Part shown: positions 14,839 to 22,732 of the stretch, piece after piece | Position numbering within the stretch: position 1 is the stretch's first letter | How the letters are laid out: each line of letters opens with the position of its first letter | Assembly: GCA_902475785.1 (NCBI GenBank) | Contig: CABSAN010000023.1 | Coordinates: forward strand, 1-30,753 | DNA from: an uncultured Collinsella sp. | GTDB taxonomy: Bacteria; Actinomycetota; Coriobacteriia; Coriobacteriales; Coriobacteriaceae | DNA: 30,753 nt | Direction: 5' to 3' | Made by a program: the position numbers and the translations under genes | Notes under the pieces: generated by a model | What the model was told of the DNA's origin: nothing | Database searches by the model: none | What the model saw: only the letters and a program-made list of their open reading frames with translations

Positions 14839-16169
14839 TCAAAAGCTCCGCGGCGGTTGAGTACGGTGAATGCCATCACGCAAATGACTGCCGACAGAAT
14901 TGACCCGCACGGCGAGGCGATGCCCATGGGAAACAGCGTGTCGGAATAGGCGTTCGACAGCAGCCAGGCGCCGGGCACGCGAATGAGCGCCACCGCCAGC
15001 ACGTTGTGCGCAAAGCCGATGTAACTCTTGCCATACGCAGCGAAAAAGCCGCTAAAGCAAATGTGGATGCCGGCAAAGATTGCATCGAAAATATAACTGT
15101 GCATATAGCCGGTACCGGCCGCGACCACCGCGGGATCCTTGGCAAAAAAGCCGATAAACGCCGGAGCCACCAGCCACATCAGCGCCGTGATCAGGCAGCC
15201 GTACACCACCGAGATGGTCATGGCATCTTTGAGCACCTGACGCGCGCGGTCGCCTTTGCCCGCGCCGGCGTTTTGCGCCGTGAGCGCGCTGACGGTGGCA
15301 CCCATGGAACTCGGCACAATGAACAAGAAACTGATCATCTTTTCGACCAGGCCTACGGCGGCGGCGTCGACGAGCCCTCGGTGGTTGGCGATGACGGTGA
15401 TGAACATAAACGCCACCTGGATGCAGCCGTCCTGCACGGCCACGGGCACGCCGATTTTAAGGATGCTGCCGAGCACCTCGGGCTGGGGACGCAGGTCGCT
15501 GCGCTTAACATGGATGTTCGTGCGACGGCTCTTGAGCCATACGAGCGCGAGGGCAACGCTTGCCGTCTGGGCGGTTACCGTGCCGAGCGCCGCGCCCACG
15601 GGACCGAGCCCCATGTGGCCGATAAACAGAAAGTCGAGCGCGATGTTGATGATGCATGCCACGCCGATCACGTACATGGGCGAGCGCGAATCGCCCAGCC
15701 CGCGAAAGATGGCCGAGAGAATGTTGTATGCGGCGATAAACGGAATGCCGACAAAGCAGATACGCAGGTAGGCGGTGGTGCCTTCGACCGCCTCGGGCGG
15801 CGTGCCAATGAGCGCCACAACCTGCGGGCATAGTGCAAACAAGATGACGGCCAGTACCACCGAGACGCCCATAAACAGCGTGATGGTGTTGCCGATGGCG
15901 GTCTCGGCGCGGTCGAAGCGGCGCGAGCCCACGGCGTGGCCGACGATGACCGTCGTTCCCATGGCCAGGCCCACGAGCGTCACGGTAATGATATAGAGCG
16001 TCTGCGCGCCATTGCCCACGGCGGTGATGCCGGCGGCACCGCTAAACTGCCCCATCATGTACAGGTCGGCCATGCCGTAGAGCATCTGCAAAAAGTACGA
16101 GAGCATATAGGGCAGGGCAAAGACCGCGATGGTCTTAAGGACATTGCCGCGTGTGAGGTCGTGTTCCAT
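14823..16169 (-). CDS. MATE-family multidrug/cation efflux transporter
   Basis: A 448-residue, twelve-helix membrane transporter of normal MATE length, exporting drugs or metabolites in exchange for Na+ or H+. Recognisable parts are the N-terminal MEHDLTRGNVLKTIAVFALP, YGMADLYMMGQFSGAAGITA, GNGAQTLYIITVTLVGLAMG, ILSAIFRGLGDSRSPMYV and, in the second half, ALTAQNAGAGKGDRA. ATG 16169 is chosen because it begins the family-typical N-terminus; the frame is open far upstream but that part overlaps the divergent gene at 16486 and is not MATE-like. The ribosome site is weak (AGAAAGCC). A MerR-type promoter lies 40-70 bases upstream, so expression is probably induced by a small compound through a MerR regulator not encoded in this window. 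Confidence 0.92.
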   Translation of the reverse strand: MEHDLTRGNVLKTIAVFALPYMLSYFLQMLYGMADLYMMGQFSGAAGITAVGNGAQTLYIITVTLVGLAMGTTVIVGHAVGSRRFDRAETAIGNTITLFMGVSVVLAVILFALCPQVVALIGTPPEAVEGTTAYLRICFVGIPFIAAYNILSAIFRGLGDSRSPMYVIGVACIINIALDFLFIGHMGLGPVGAALGTVTAQTASVALALVWLKSRRTNIHVKRSDLRPQPEVLGSILKIGVPVAVQDGCIQVAFMFITVIANHRGLVDAAAVGLVEKMISFLFIVPSSMGATVSALTAQNAGAGKGDRARQVLKDAMTISVVYGCLITALMWLVAPAFIGFFAKDPAVVAAGTGYMHSYIFDAIFAGIHICFSGFFAAYGKSYIGFAHNVLAVALIRVPGAWLLSNAYSDTLFPMGIASPCGSILSAVICVMAFTVLNRRGAFDKLMA

Positions 16170-16209
16170 GGGCGGGGCTTTCTGGCTTGGTCTGTTTACG
16201 TACCAGTGT

Positions 16210-16240
16210 AGTGAAAACCCTACAACGATTGTAGAGTCAA
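16210..16240 (-). promoter_or_regulatory. MerR-type promoter with 19-bp spacer and dyad for the MATE gene
   Basis: Reading the minus strand, TTGACT (16240-16235) and TTCACT (16215-16210) are separated by 19 bases. The perfect dyad CTACAA-TCG-TTGTAG lies inside the spacer directly after the -35 box. A lengthened spacer with a centred dyad, followed by GGGTTTTCACT, is the hallmark of promoters activated by MerR-family proteins. Confidence 0.62.
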
Positions 16241-16320
16241 GGTTTGTGTTGGCAGTGGGGCGAAAATAGTCACGCTCCAAGCACGATCCTTTGGCCCCTC
16301 CGTGCGCCTCACCTCGCCTC

Positions 16321-16384
16321 AAACCATCACAACATTCAACGTTTTTGCCAAAAACGGGAAAAGCATCGAATGTTGTGATGGTTT
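16321..16384 (+). repeat. Palindromic repeat, copy A
   Basis: Arms AAACCATCACAACATTCAA and TCGAATGTTGTGATGGTTT (one mismatch in 19) surround a 26-base centre, followed by TT. It is the same element as at 17562 and 21674. It lies in the 316-base gap 16170-16485 between the divergent MATE and nuclease-like genes; apart from this repeat and the MerR-type promoter, nothing else is seen there. Confidence 0.92.
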
Positions 16385-16485
16385 TTCTGCCACTCGACCG
16401 GGTGGAATCGCTTTCTTGCGCACGAAGGTGTGTGGACCCGTGGGCAGGGGAATAAGGTTGGTTATCCGACTCCATTGGAGGGCTC

Positions 16486-17523
16486 ATGGACCTGCCGATC
16501 GTCCTGTCCCATAAGACTGCCTGGCTGTACCATAACGTGGCGCGCCTGTCCGAGCCGCTCTCGCGAGCAAGCAGTCTATACGATGAGGACTCGCTTGCTA
16601 ACGAGGCGGAGTCGACCGCGAGCCTGCCCAAATTGGGACTCGACGCCAAGGGGCTGAGGGCTTCAACGGCAGTTGGGATCGTTGCCGACTATCTGGTTTC
16701 TCTTGGTATTCCACGAGAAGAGCTCGATCATATTGATACGCTCGTTAACTTCGATTTTGAGCGCTCGACGCCGGCTGGATTTAGGTGCCACGTGTTTGGG
16801 GCGCCGGTACCTCCAGGCCATCTTATCGAGGTGGCAGAGGGCCTTCTAGTGGTTGATGAGGCCATGTGCTTTGTCCAAGCGGGTTCGTGGATGAGTGAGC
16901 CCGAGCAGCTGGAATATGGCTACGAAATCTGCGCCCGATACCATTTGAATCATCTGTCGACAGACGATTATATCGAGATGGGGCAGAGGTATACCGTTGC
17001 CGACTTGATTGCTTATTGCAATGAGAACCGATCTCGTCAGGGGGCTATACGCGCGGCCGCCGTGCTCAGGCGCGTGCACGATGGCGCGCGGTCGCCCATG
17101 GAGACGGCCACCGCAATCATGGTCGTAGCAAAACGTTCCCAGGGCGGGCTGGGATACGCCAAGATCGAGCTCAACCATCGGGTCGATGTTCCCAGCGAGT
17201 TCAAATATCTCGCAAAGGCCGGGTATTTCGAGATCGACGTATATGCGCCTGCGAGCGGTACGGGGATTGAATACAACGGCTCGGACCATCTTGATAAACA
17301 GCGCAGCGCGTCGGACGCGGAGCGTATGACCGTGCTGAGCGCGCTGGGCTTTAGGATGATCGTCCTCACCGGGACTCAGTTTGCCCATCAACTGCAATTG
17401 CATCGGGCGATGAATGCCATCGCGCTCGCTATGGGTCTCAAGTGCGACCGAAGCGAGACATTCCAGAAACGTCAGAACGACCTGCGAGAATTCGTGATTC
17501 GGCACTGGGACGGCGGCCTTTAG
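16486..17523 (+). CDS. Hypothetical protein with C-terminal DUF559/Vsr-like nuclease domain
   Basis: A 345-residue protein of a type I associate with Coriobacteriia, where such genes often seem multicopy (recalled, not checked here). The N-terminal two-thirds has no firm family; GFRCHVFGAPVPPGHLIEVA, AMCFVQAGSWM and EQLEYGYEICARYHL look like the conserved core, and AIRAAAVLRRVHDGARSPME like a helical linker. The C-terminus (about 215-320) resembles the DUF559/Vsr PD-(D/E)XK fold: FEIDVYAPASGTGIEYNGSD then H, DAERMTVLSALGFRMIVLTG. The Asp of EIDVY and Glu of IEYNG would be the metal-binding residues. It may cut DNA or only retain the fold. ATG 16486 has TTGGAGGG. Copies of one palindromic repeat flank it at 16321 and 17562, which hints at a mobile or selfish unit. 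Confidence 0.75.
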   Translation: MDLPIVLSHKTAWLYHNVARLSEPLSRASSLYDEDSLANEAESTASLPKLGLDAKGLRASTAVGIVADYLVSLGIPREELDHIDTLVNFDFERSTPAGFRCHVFGAPVPPGHLIEVAEGLLVVDEAMCFVQAGSWMSEPEQLEYGYEICARYHLNHLSTDDYIEMGQRYTVADLIAYCNENRSRQGAIRAAAVLRRVHDGARSPMETATAIMVVAKRSQGGLGYAKIELNHRVDVPSEFKYLAKAGYFEIDVYAPASGTGIEYNGSDHLDKQRSASDAERMTVLSALGFRMIVLTGTQFAHQLQLHRAMNAIALAMGLKCDRSETFQKRQNDLREFVIRHWDGGL

Positions 17524-17561
17524 GGGCGCTTTGGTCCTTCTGCGGGGTGCCGTGGGCAGGC

Positions 17562-17626
17562 AAACCATCACAACATTCGACGTTTTTTGCCAAAATCGGG
17601 AAAAGCATCGAATGTTGTGATGGTTT
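17562..17626 (+). repeat. Palindromic repeat, copy B
   Basis: Perfect 19-bp arms AAACCATCACAACATTCGA and TCGAATGTTGTGATGGTTT around a 27-base centre (CGTTTTTTGCCAAAATCGGG and onward). It has the same orientation as copy A and begins 39 bases after the nuclease-like gene. Confidence 0.95.
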
Positions 17627-17758
17627 GTGTGCTGAGGATGGGCTTGGAAAGTCCGTTTTGCTCGAAGCGACCTGTCCTGTCGTACGGGTGTCGGCATGAT
17701 TCTCTCGTGGGGTATTATGTTTTCCGAAGAATAAAACGCCGCGTGAGGGGAGGGCTGC

Positions 17759-18814
17759 GTGGACGGGCGCGTGCAACATGACGGCTTTGGCCGCGATATC
17801 AACTACCTGCGCATTGCCGTTACCGACAAATGCAATTTCCGCTGCATTTATTGCATGCCGGCCGATGGCGTAGCGCCCCGGGCGCACGACGAGCTGCTCA
17901 GCGCCGAGGAAATCGCCCGCTTTGTGCGCCTAGTGGCGGGGGATGGTATTCGCCGCGTACGCCTGACGGGTGGCGAGCCGCTGGTCAGCCGCCGTATCAT
18001 TCCACTCATTCGCGACATCCGCGCGATTCCGCAGATCGAGGACATCTCGCTCACCACCAATGGCGCCCTGCTGCCCAAGTTGGCGCCGCAGCTCAAAGAC
18101 GCCGGTCTTAATCGCGTCAACATTTCGCTCGACACACTCGACCCTACGCTCTTTGGAAAGATCACGCGCCTGGGTCGACTCGAGCAGACCATGGCGGGCA
18201 TCGACGCGGCGCTGGCCTGGGGCTTTGAGCCCGTTAAGGTCAACTGCGTTGTGGTGCGCCGGCTCAACCAGGATGTGGCGGCCCTCGCGCGGCTCACGCT
18301 CAATCGTCCCATCCACCTGCGCTTTATCGAATACATGCCCATCGGTGACGAGCGCACGAGCTCGCATTGCGCTGTGGACCCGCATGCGCCCGCGCTCAAT
18401 CCCGAGCTGTGGGACGCGAGCGATACCGTGCCGAGTGATGAGCTGCGGGCGCGCATCAATGCCGGGGCCGCCGCGGCGGGGCTGGGCGAGCTCGAGCCGC
18501 TCGACATCAACGACGCTCCTGCCGGCGCGGGCCCTGCGCGCTACTGGCACTTTCCGGGCGCGGCGGGAACGGTCGGTTTCATCAGCGCCATGTCCAACCA
18601 TTTTTGTGCGAATTGCAACCGCCTGCGCCTGACGGCCGATGGCAACGTGCGTCCGTGCCTGTTCAGCGATGCCGAGTATTCGGTGCGTGAGGCGTTGCGC
18701 CGTGGTGATGATATGCAGGTACTTTCGATTTGGCGCGATGCCGTGGCCCACAAACCGCAGGAACACGCGATAATTGAGGGCACGCAACGATTTATGTCCC
18801 AAATCGGAGGATGA
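17759..18814 (+). CDS. moaA: GTP 3',8-cyclase MoaA (molybdenum cofactor biosynthesis)
   Basis: A 351-residue radical-SAM enzyme that converts GTP to 3',8-cyclo-GTP, the first step of molybdopterin synthesis. The radical-SAM motif CNFRCIYC gives Cys25, Cys29 and Cys32; VRLTGGEPL is the SAM-binding GGEP; the C-terminal second 4Fe-4S site is visible as CANCNRLRLTADGNVRPC. The protein ends in the conserved Gly-Gly tail (MSQIGG), which is required for activity in the family. The start is GTG 17759 with GAGGGGAGGG upstream. A -10-like TATTAT lies at 17713-17718. The next gene starts four bases after the stop, so the two are co-transcribed. An insert-like Ala-rich stretch before the C-terminal cluster (RARINAGAAAAGLGELEPLD) is slightly long but within family variation. 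Confidence 0.95.
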   Translation: MDGRVQHDGFGRDINYLRIAVTDKCNFRCIYCMPADGVAPRAHDELLSAEEIARFVRLVAGDGIRRVRLTGGEPLVSRRIIPLIRDIRAIPQIEDISLTTNGALLPKLAPQLKDAGLNRVNISLDTLDPTLFGKITRLGRLEQTMAGIDAALAWGFEPVKVNCVVVRRLNQDVAALARLTLNRPIHLRFIEYMPIGDERTSSHCAVDPHAPALNPELWDASDTVPSDELRARINAGAAAAGLGELEPLDINDAPAGAGPARYWHFPGAAGTVGFISAMSNHFCANCNRLRLTADGNVRPCLFSDAEYSVREALRRGDDMQVLSIWRDAVAHKPQEHAIIEGTQRFMSQIGG

Positions 18815-18818
18815 TCAT

Positions 18819-20123
18819 ATGGCCAAGAGCAGGTACGCCGATGCCACCAAGGCCGCTCGCAGGGCCGCGATGTCTGCCCACAAAGCCTCAGTCGCGGCTA
18901 ATGCTGGCAACGCCGACGCGTCCGCGCAGCCGACTGCCGGTGCTGCCACTGAGTCCGCCCGCGACGCCCGTCGCGACGAGCTGACGCACGTGGACGCCAA
19001 GGGCGAGGTACGCATGGTCGACGTGTCCGACAAGGCCGAGACTCATCGCATCGCCATCGCCGAGGGCACCATCCTCATGCACCCCGAGACGCAGGCCATG
19101 GTGCTGCAGGACCGCGCCAAAAAGGGCGACGTGCTTGCCTGCGCACGCGTGGCGGGCATTATGGCCATCAAACGCACGAGCGATATCATTCCCATGTGCC
19201 ATCCGTTGCTCATTACCAAGAGTAAGTGCGACATTGTGCCCATCGCTCCGGCGGGGACGCCGGCCGAGGACGTGCCCGAGGGCTGGGCGCCGGCGCGCGC
19301 GGACGGACAGGTTGGCTTTCACGTGCTGGTCACGGCGGGCGTGACGGGTAAGACGGGTATCGAGATGGAGGCCCTGACCGGCGCGAGTGCCGCGTGTCTG
19401 ACCATCTACGACATGTGCAAGGCCGTCGATCGCGGCATGGAGATCGTCGACGTGCGCCTGCTGCACAAGGAAGGTGGCCGTTCGGGCGTGTGGGATCGCG
19501 CCGAGCGCCAGGCTGCTGCTGTTGAGGCTGCGGGCGTCGACGGCAGCGCGCCCTCAAGCGCGCCTGCTCCGGTCGCACCCGTAGCTCCCGCTCCGGCCGT
19601 CCCCGCGATCGCGTTTATCGGCTACCAAAACTCGGGTAAGACTACGCTTGTCGAGAAGGTTATCGCCGAGCTCACCCGTCGCGGCCTGCGTGTGGGTTCG
19701 CTCAAGCATCACGGGCACCACGGCTTTGATATCGACGTGCCCGCTAAGGATACCTGGCGCCATCACCAGGCCGGATCCAAGCACGTGGGACTCATCTGCG
19801 CCACGCGCTGGGCGGAGTACGCCGACACGCGCGAGGAGGACGAGATGCCCGCGCGCGAGCTGCTGTCGCGTTACAACGATGTCGACGTGGTGATCATCGA
19901 GGGCTACAAGACCGAGGGCTTCGACAACATCGTGGTCGCGCGCTCCGGTGTCGACCGTCTGCGCGGCAAGAGCTCGCTCGACCTGGTCGACGGTCGCACG
20001 CTGGCCCTTGCCTGCAACGAAGCCCTGGCGCGTCAGGCATTCGATGCCGGCTTTGCAACCCGAGCCATCAACATCAACGACGCCCGAGCCATCTGCGACC
20101 TTATTCAAGATTATCTGGCCTAA
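18819..20123 (+). CDS. MoaC-MobB fusion: cyclic pyranopterin monophosphate synthase plus MGD biosynthesis adaptor
   Basis: A 434-residue two-domain protein. Residues 1-54 are a polar Ala-rich extension. Residues about 55-229 are MoaC, which turns the MoaA product into cyclic pyranopterin monophosphate: VDVSDKAETHRIAIAEG, IPMCHPL, TGIEMEALTGASAACLTIYD with MCKAVDR, and HKEGGRSGVWDR. A Pro/Ala linker (about 235-262) leads to MobB (about 263-434), a GTP-binding protein that helps attach a nucleotide to molybdopterin: P-loop GYQNSGKTTLVEK, GSLKHHGHHGFD, DTWRHHQAGSKHVGL and VVIIEGYKTEG. ATG 18819 has CGGAGG overlapping the end of moaA. The fusion links an early and a late step of the pathway in one chain. 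A hairpin terminator follows. Confidence 0.93.
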   Translation: MAKSRYADATKAARRAAMSAHKASVAANAGNADASAQPTAGAATESARDARRDELTHVDAKGEVRMVDVSDKAETHRIAIAEGTILMHPETQAMVLQDRAKKGDVLACARVAGIMAIKRTSDIIPMCHPLLITKSKCDIVPIAPAGTPAEDVPEGWAPARADGQVGFHVLVTAGVTGKTGIEMEALTGASAACLTIYDMCKAVDRGMEIVDVRLLHKEGGRSGVWDRAERQAAAVEAAGVDGSAPSSAPAPVAPVAPAPAVPAIAFIGYQNSGKTTLVEKVIAELTRRGLRVGSLKHHGHHGFDIDVPAKDTWRHHQAGSKHVGLICATRWAEYADTREEDEMPARELLSRYNDVDVVIIEGYKTEGFDNIVVARSGVDRLRGKSSLDLVDGRTLALACNEALARQAFDAGFATRAININDARAICDLIQDYLA

Positions 20124-20179
20124 AACCAGCCAAAAAAGACAGGTTAATTTGGCAGGTTTTATCTGGGCAAACGTTGTCT

Positions 20180-20217
20180 CCACCACAAAGGGGCCAGGCC
20201 CCTTTGTGGTGGTTTTT
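20180..20217 (+). terminator. Terminator after moaC-mobB; repeat family 2, copy 1
   Basis: CCACCACAAAGGGG pairs perfectly with CCCCTTTGTGGTGG around CCAGG, followed by TTTTT. It is a strong terminator. Near-copies of the same hairpin occur at 21771 and, degenerate, at 22733. Confidence 0.88.
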
Positions 20218-20220
20218 GCT

Positions 20221-20250
20221 TTGGTCGATGTGTGGGACATGCCTTACAAT
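20221..20250 (+). promoter_or_regulatory. Putative promoter of the MFS transporter gene
   Basis: TTGGTC (20221-20226) and TACAAT (20245-20250) are separated by 18 bases, immediately after the previous terminator. A start near 20257 would give a leader of about 130 bases containing the structure at 20309-20376. Confidence 0.4.
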
Positions 20251-20308
20251 CAACCAAGTAGTTCATGACGGGCGAAAAACGGAGAGAAGGGGCTTGATGC
20301 GTCCTTAA

Positions 20309-20376
20309 TGTTTCATGCGGATAGATTGATTTGACAGACGGTGGCGAATGCCTGCCGTCCGCATTCGTATGAAACA
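20309..20376 (+). promoter_or_regulatory. Structured leader directly before the MFS ribosome site
   Basis: TGTTTCAT (20309-20316) pairs with ATGAAACA (20369-20376), which abuts the AAGGAG ribosome site. Inside, GCGGA pairs with TCCGC and GACGG with CCGTC. Nested stems of this kind next to a ribosome site suggest translational control (riboswitch, protein-binding or thermosensor-like). No known riboswitch consensus was recognised. Confidence 0.45.
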
Positions 20377-20386
20377 AGGAGTCTCC

Positions 20387-21673
20387 ATGCTCGCCTCTCT
20401 TTTCTCAAAGCCTCAATCATCGCTGTCCGCGCAGGCTAAGCACCTGGTGGCAATGCGCTTCCTCATATATACCGGCTTTCAGACCAGTTATTTTATCGGT
20501 GTCATCGGAACGCTCACCTATGCAGACGATGCCTCGGTTGTGGCGACATCGCTGGCCGTCCTTTTTATGAACGTATTCGTGATCTTGGGATCCTTTGCGG
20601 GTGGCGCGGCGCTCGACGCCTGGGGCCCGCGCCGTCATTTCTTGCTGAGCATCGTGGGCACGCTGGCAACCGGCGCGGCAATCCTCGTTTTTGGTAGCGC
20701 GACCGGCATCGTCCTGCTCGCCGCGGTGCTCCTGGGCTTTGTGATGGGGTTCGCCCAGTCCATCGCCACATCCTATCCGGCCTACCTCACCGACGATCCT
20801 GTCGAGCTCAAAGACATCAACTCCGCCATCGCCATGCTCTCAAACGTGAGCATCATCGTTGGCCCCACACTGGGCGGCTTTGTCGCGGCGGCTGCATCGT
20901 CACGCGCGGTGTTCGTGCTCATGGTGATTTTTACCGTACTGGCGCTCGCCGCCGGTTGGGGCTTTAGGCCGCAAGGAGGTCGCGTCGCCGCGCGCGAAAG
21001 TACTCCTGCGGACGGCAGCACAACGGCAAGTACTGCCAGTCAAAGCTCCGACTCCAGCAAATCCACCCGCGTCACCTTCGCGACCAGCATCAAGACGGTC
21101 TTTACCAACAGCGTCCTCGCCCTGCTGTTCTGCATTATTTTCCTTTCGAACTTTGGCTACGGTGCCTTCGATCCGCTGGAGTCGTTCTTCTACCGCGATG
21201 TCCTGCACGTCGGTGTCGAATGGATGGGCTGGCTCTCGTCGGCCAGCGGTCTGGGCGCGGTGCTGGGCGCCGTGGTCGCGCTCCACTTGCCGCCGCTCTT
21301 CGTCAGCCTCAAAACGCTGCTCGTGGCACTCATGTCCGTGGGCGTAGGAAGTCTGATTTATGTGGGAACGCCGTACGTGGGCGTAGCCCTTGTCGGCCAG
21401 ATTGCCCTCGGCGTGGCCTGGGGCGTCGTCAACCCGCTCCACAACACCATCGTGCAAACGATGGCCCCGCTCGAGCAGCTCGGTCGCGTGAACTCGGTCA
21501 TGGGCTTTGGCAACATGTTCGCCGGCGTGGCGCCGCTGGCGCTTGCTCCGTGGCTGGCGGCGACATTTGGCGTGCAGCAGACGCTCGTAGGGGCGGGCAT
21601 GGTCGTGACGGCGGTTCCCGCGGCGTTGCTGCTGTTTGGCCGCCGGCATTTGGATCGTGCCGCAAAGCGGTAA
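20387..21673 (+). CDS. Major facilitator superfamily transporter
   Basis: A 428-residue integral membrane protein with about twelve hydrophobic segments in two halves, joined by a polar Ser/Thr-rich loop (ESTPADGSTTASTASQSSDS) near residue 220. MFS-type features are visible after helix 2 (GGAALDAWGPRRHFL, the loop 2-3 position of the GxxxDxxGRR motif) and in the VGPTLGGFVAAAASS segment. The second half includes GYGAFDPLESFFYRDVLHVG and NPLHNTIVQTMAPLEQLGRV followed by NSVMGFGNMF, resembling multidrug/macrolide-efflux-like MFS members. The substrate is unknown. ATG 20387 has AAGGAG at good spacing; the ATG at 20348 lies inside the leader structure. The gene has its own promoter and sits between two copies of the same terminator-type hairpin; palindrome C begins right at its stop codon. 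Confidence 0.87.
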   Translation: MLASLFSKPQSSLSAQAKHLVAMRFLIYTGFQTSYFIGVIGTLTYADDASVVATSLAVLFMNVFVILGSFAGGAALDAWGPRRHFLLSIVGTLATGAAILVFGSATGIVLLAAVLLGFVMGFAQSIATSYPAYLTDDPVELKDINSAIAMLSNVSIIVGPTLGGFVAAAASSRAVFVLMVIFTVLALAAGWGFRPQGGRVAARESTPADGSTTASTASQSSDSSKSTRVTFATSIKTVFTNSVLALLFCIIFLSNFGYGAFDPLESFFYRDVLHVGVEWMGWLSSASGLGAVLGAVVALHLPPLFVSLKTLLVALMSVGVGSLIYVGTPYVGVALVGQIALGVAWGVVNPLHNTIVQTMAPLEQLGRVNSVMGFGNMFAGVAPLALAPWLAATFGVQQTLVGAGMVVTAVPAALLLFGRRHLDRAAKR

Positions 21674-21738
21674 AAACCATCACAACATTCGATGAAAATC
21701 GCGATTTTGTCGAAAAACGTCGAATGTTGTGATGCTTT
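21674..21738 (-). repeat. Palindromic repeat, copy C
   Basis: Arms AAACCATCACAACATTCGA and TCGAATGTTGTGATGCTTT (one mismatch) match copies A and B. The centre (ATGAAAATCGCGATTTTGTC and onward) matches their reverse complement better, so this copy is inverted. It starts at the base after the MFS stop codon and may also serve as that gene's terminator. Confidence 0.9.
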
Positions 21739-21770
21739 GCGCCCCGGGCCAGGTCACCCTGCGGGTTCGG

Positions 21771-21808
21771 CCACCACAAAGGGGCCAGGCACCTTTGTGG
21801 TGGTTTTT
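21771..21808 (+). terminator. Terminator-type hairpin, repeat family 2, copy 2
   Basis: CCACCACAAAGGGGCCAGGC followed by ACCTTTGTGGTGG and TTTTT. It matches the hairpin at 20180 except for one or two changes near the loop, and lies between the MFS and HAD genes. Confidence 0.82.
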
Positions 21809-21897
21809 GCTTTGACGGGCCGCGCCTGCGCCTTGGTATACCATGTACACCACTTTCGACCTCATCCAGCACCGTCGCACAACCCAGAAAGGCCCCC

Positions 21898-22719
21898 ATG
21901 GACACCACCTTCAGCCACATTAAAGCCGTACTCTGCGATATCGACGGCACGCTGCTCACGAGCCAGCACACGGTGTCCCCGCGCACCGTGGCGGCGATTC
22001 GCGCTCTGCGCGAGCGCGGCGTGCTCTTTGGCCTGTGCACCGGGCGCGACGCCCAGGCGACCGAGGCCATGTTTGGGCTCTGGGGTATCGAAGGCCTGGT
22101 AGACGTGCTGGTGGGCTGCGGCGGCGCCGAAGTCATCGATCGTGCGCACGGCATCAACGAGCTGAGCTATCCGCTGCCGGGCGAGACCATCGCGCGCATT
22201 TGCGAGCACATGGCAGACCTGCCGGCAACGCCCGTTTGCCCTCGGGACGGCGTGCTCTATGTGCCCGAGAGCAATGCGTGCGTCGAGCACTTGTCGCGTG
22301 TCGACGGCGTGCCCTACAAGGTGGTCGACTTTTCCGAGTTTTTGCGCGAGCCGCAGGCCAAGGTGATGTTTACCATGGCGCCCGAGGCGATGCCGCAGGT
22401 CATCGAGCGGGCGTCGACGCTCGCCGACGACACTGTTAAGGCTGCGGCTCTGCAGACCACGCAACGGCTCTACGAGTTCATGGATCCGCGCGTGTCCAAG
22501 ACGCGCGGCCTTGTGCGCGTGGCGGAGCTCAACGGCATGGAGCTCCAGAACATCTGCGTGTTTGGCGATGCCGATAACGACACCTGCATGGTGGCTGACG
22601 CCGGCGTGGGCGTGGCCATGGCAAATGGCAGCGACGCCACCCGTGCCGCCGCCGACTTTGTAACCGCGAGTAACGACAAAGACGGCATCGCGGTCTTTGT
22701 CGAGGAGCATCTGCTGTAG
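21898..22719 (+). CDS. Cof-type HAD-superfamily hydrolase (sugar/cofactor phosphatase)
   Basis: A 273-residue cytoplasmic phosphatase of the Cof/IIB HAD type. Motif I is LCDIDGTLL, with the nucleophile and acid-base Asp of DxD; motif II is the Thr of LCTGRDAQ; motif III is the Lys of VSKTRGLVRVAEL; motif IV is FGDADNDTCM, followed by VGVAMANGSDATRAAADFVT. The cap domain lies between about 85 and 200. Such enzymes remove phosphate from sugar phosphates, FMN or pyridoxal phosphate; the substrate cannot be read from sequence. ATG 21898 has AGAAAGG upstream. It appears monocistronic, with repeat-type hairpins before and after. Confidence 0.93.
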   Translation: MDTTFSHIKAVLCDIDGTLLTSQHTVSPRTVAAIRALRERGVLFGLCTGRDAQATEAMFGLWGIEGLVDVLVGCGGAEVIDRAHGINELSYPLPGETIARICEHMADLPATPVCPRDGVLYVPESNACVEHLSRVDGVPYKVVDFSEFLREPQAKVMFTMAPEAMPQVIERASTLADDTVKAAALQTTQRLYEFMDPRVSKTRGLVRVAELNGMELQNICVFGDADNDTCMVADAGVGVAMANGSDATRAAADFVTASNDKDGIAVFVEEHLL

Positions 22720-22732
22720 CGCCGGGGGAGAA

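Noticed and set aside
16170..16649. N-terminal extension of the MATE frame by about 160 codons
   Set aside because: The extension runs through a palindromic repeat and across the divergent gene start at 16486, has no MATE similarity, and the family N-terminus begins at 16169.
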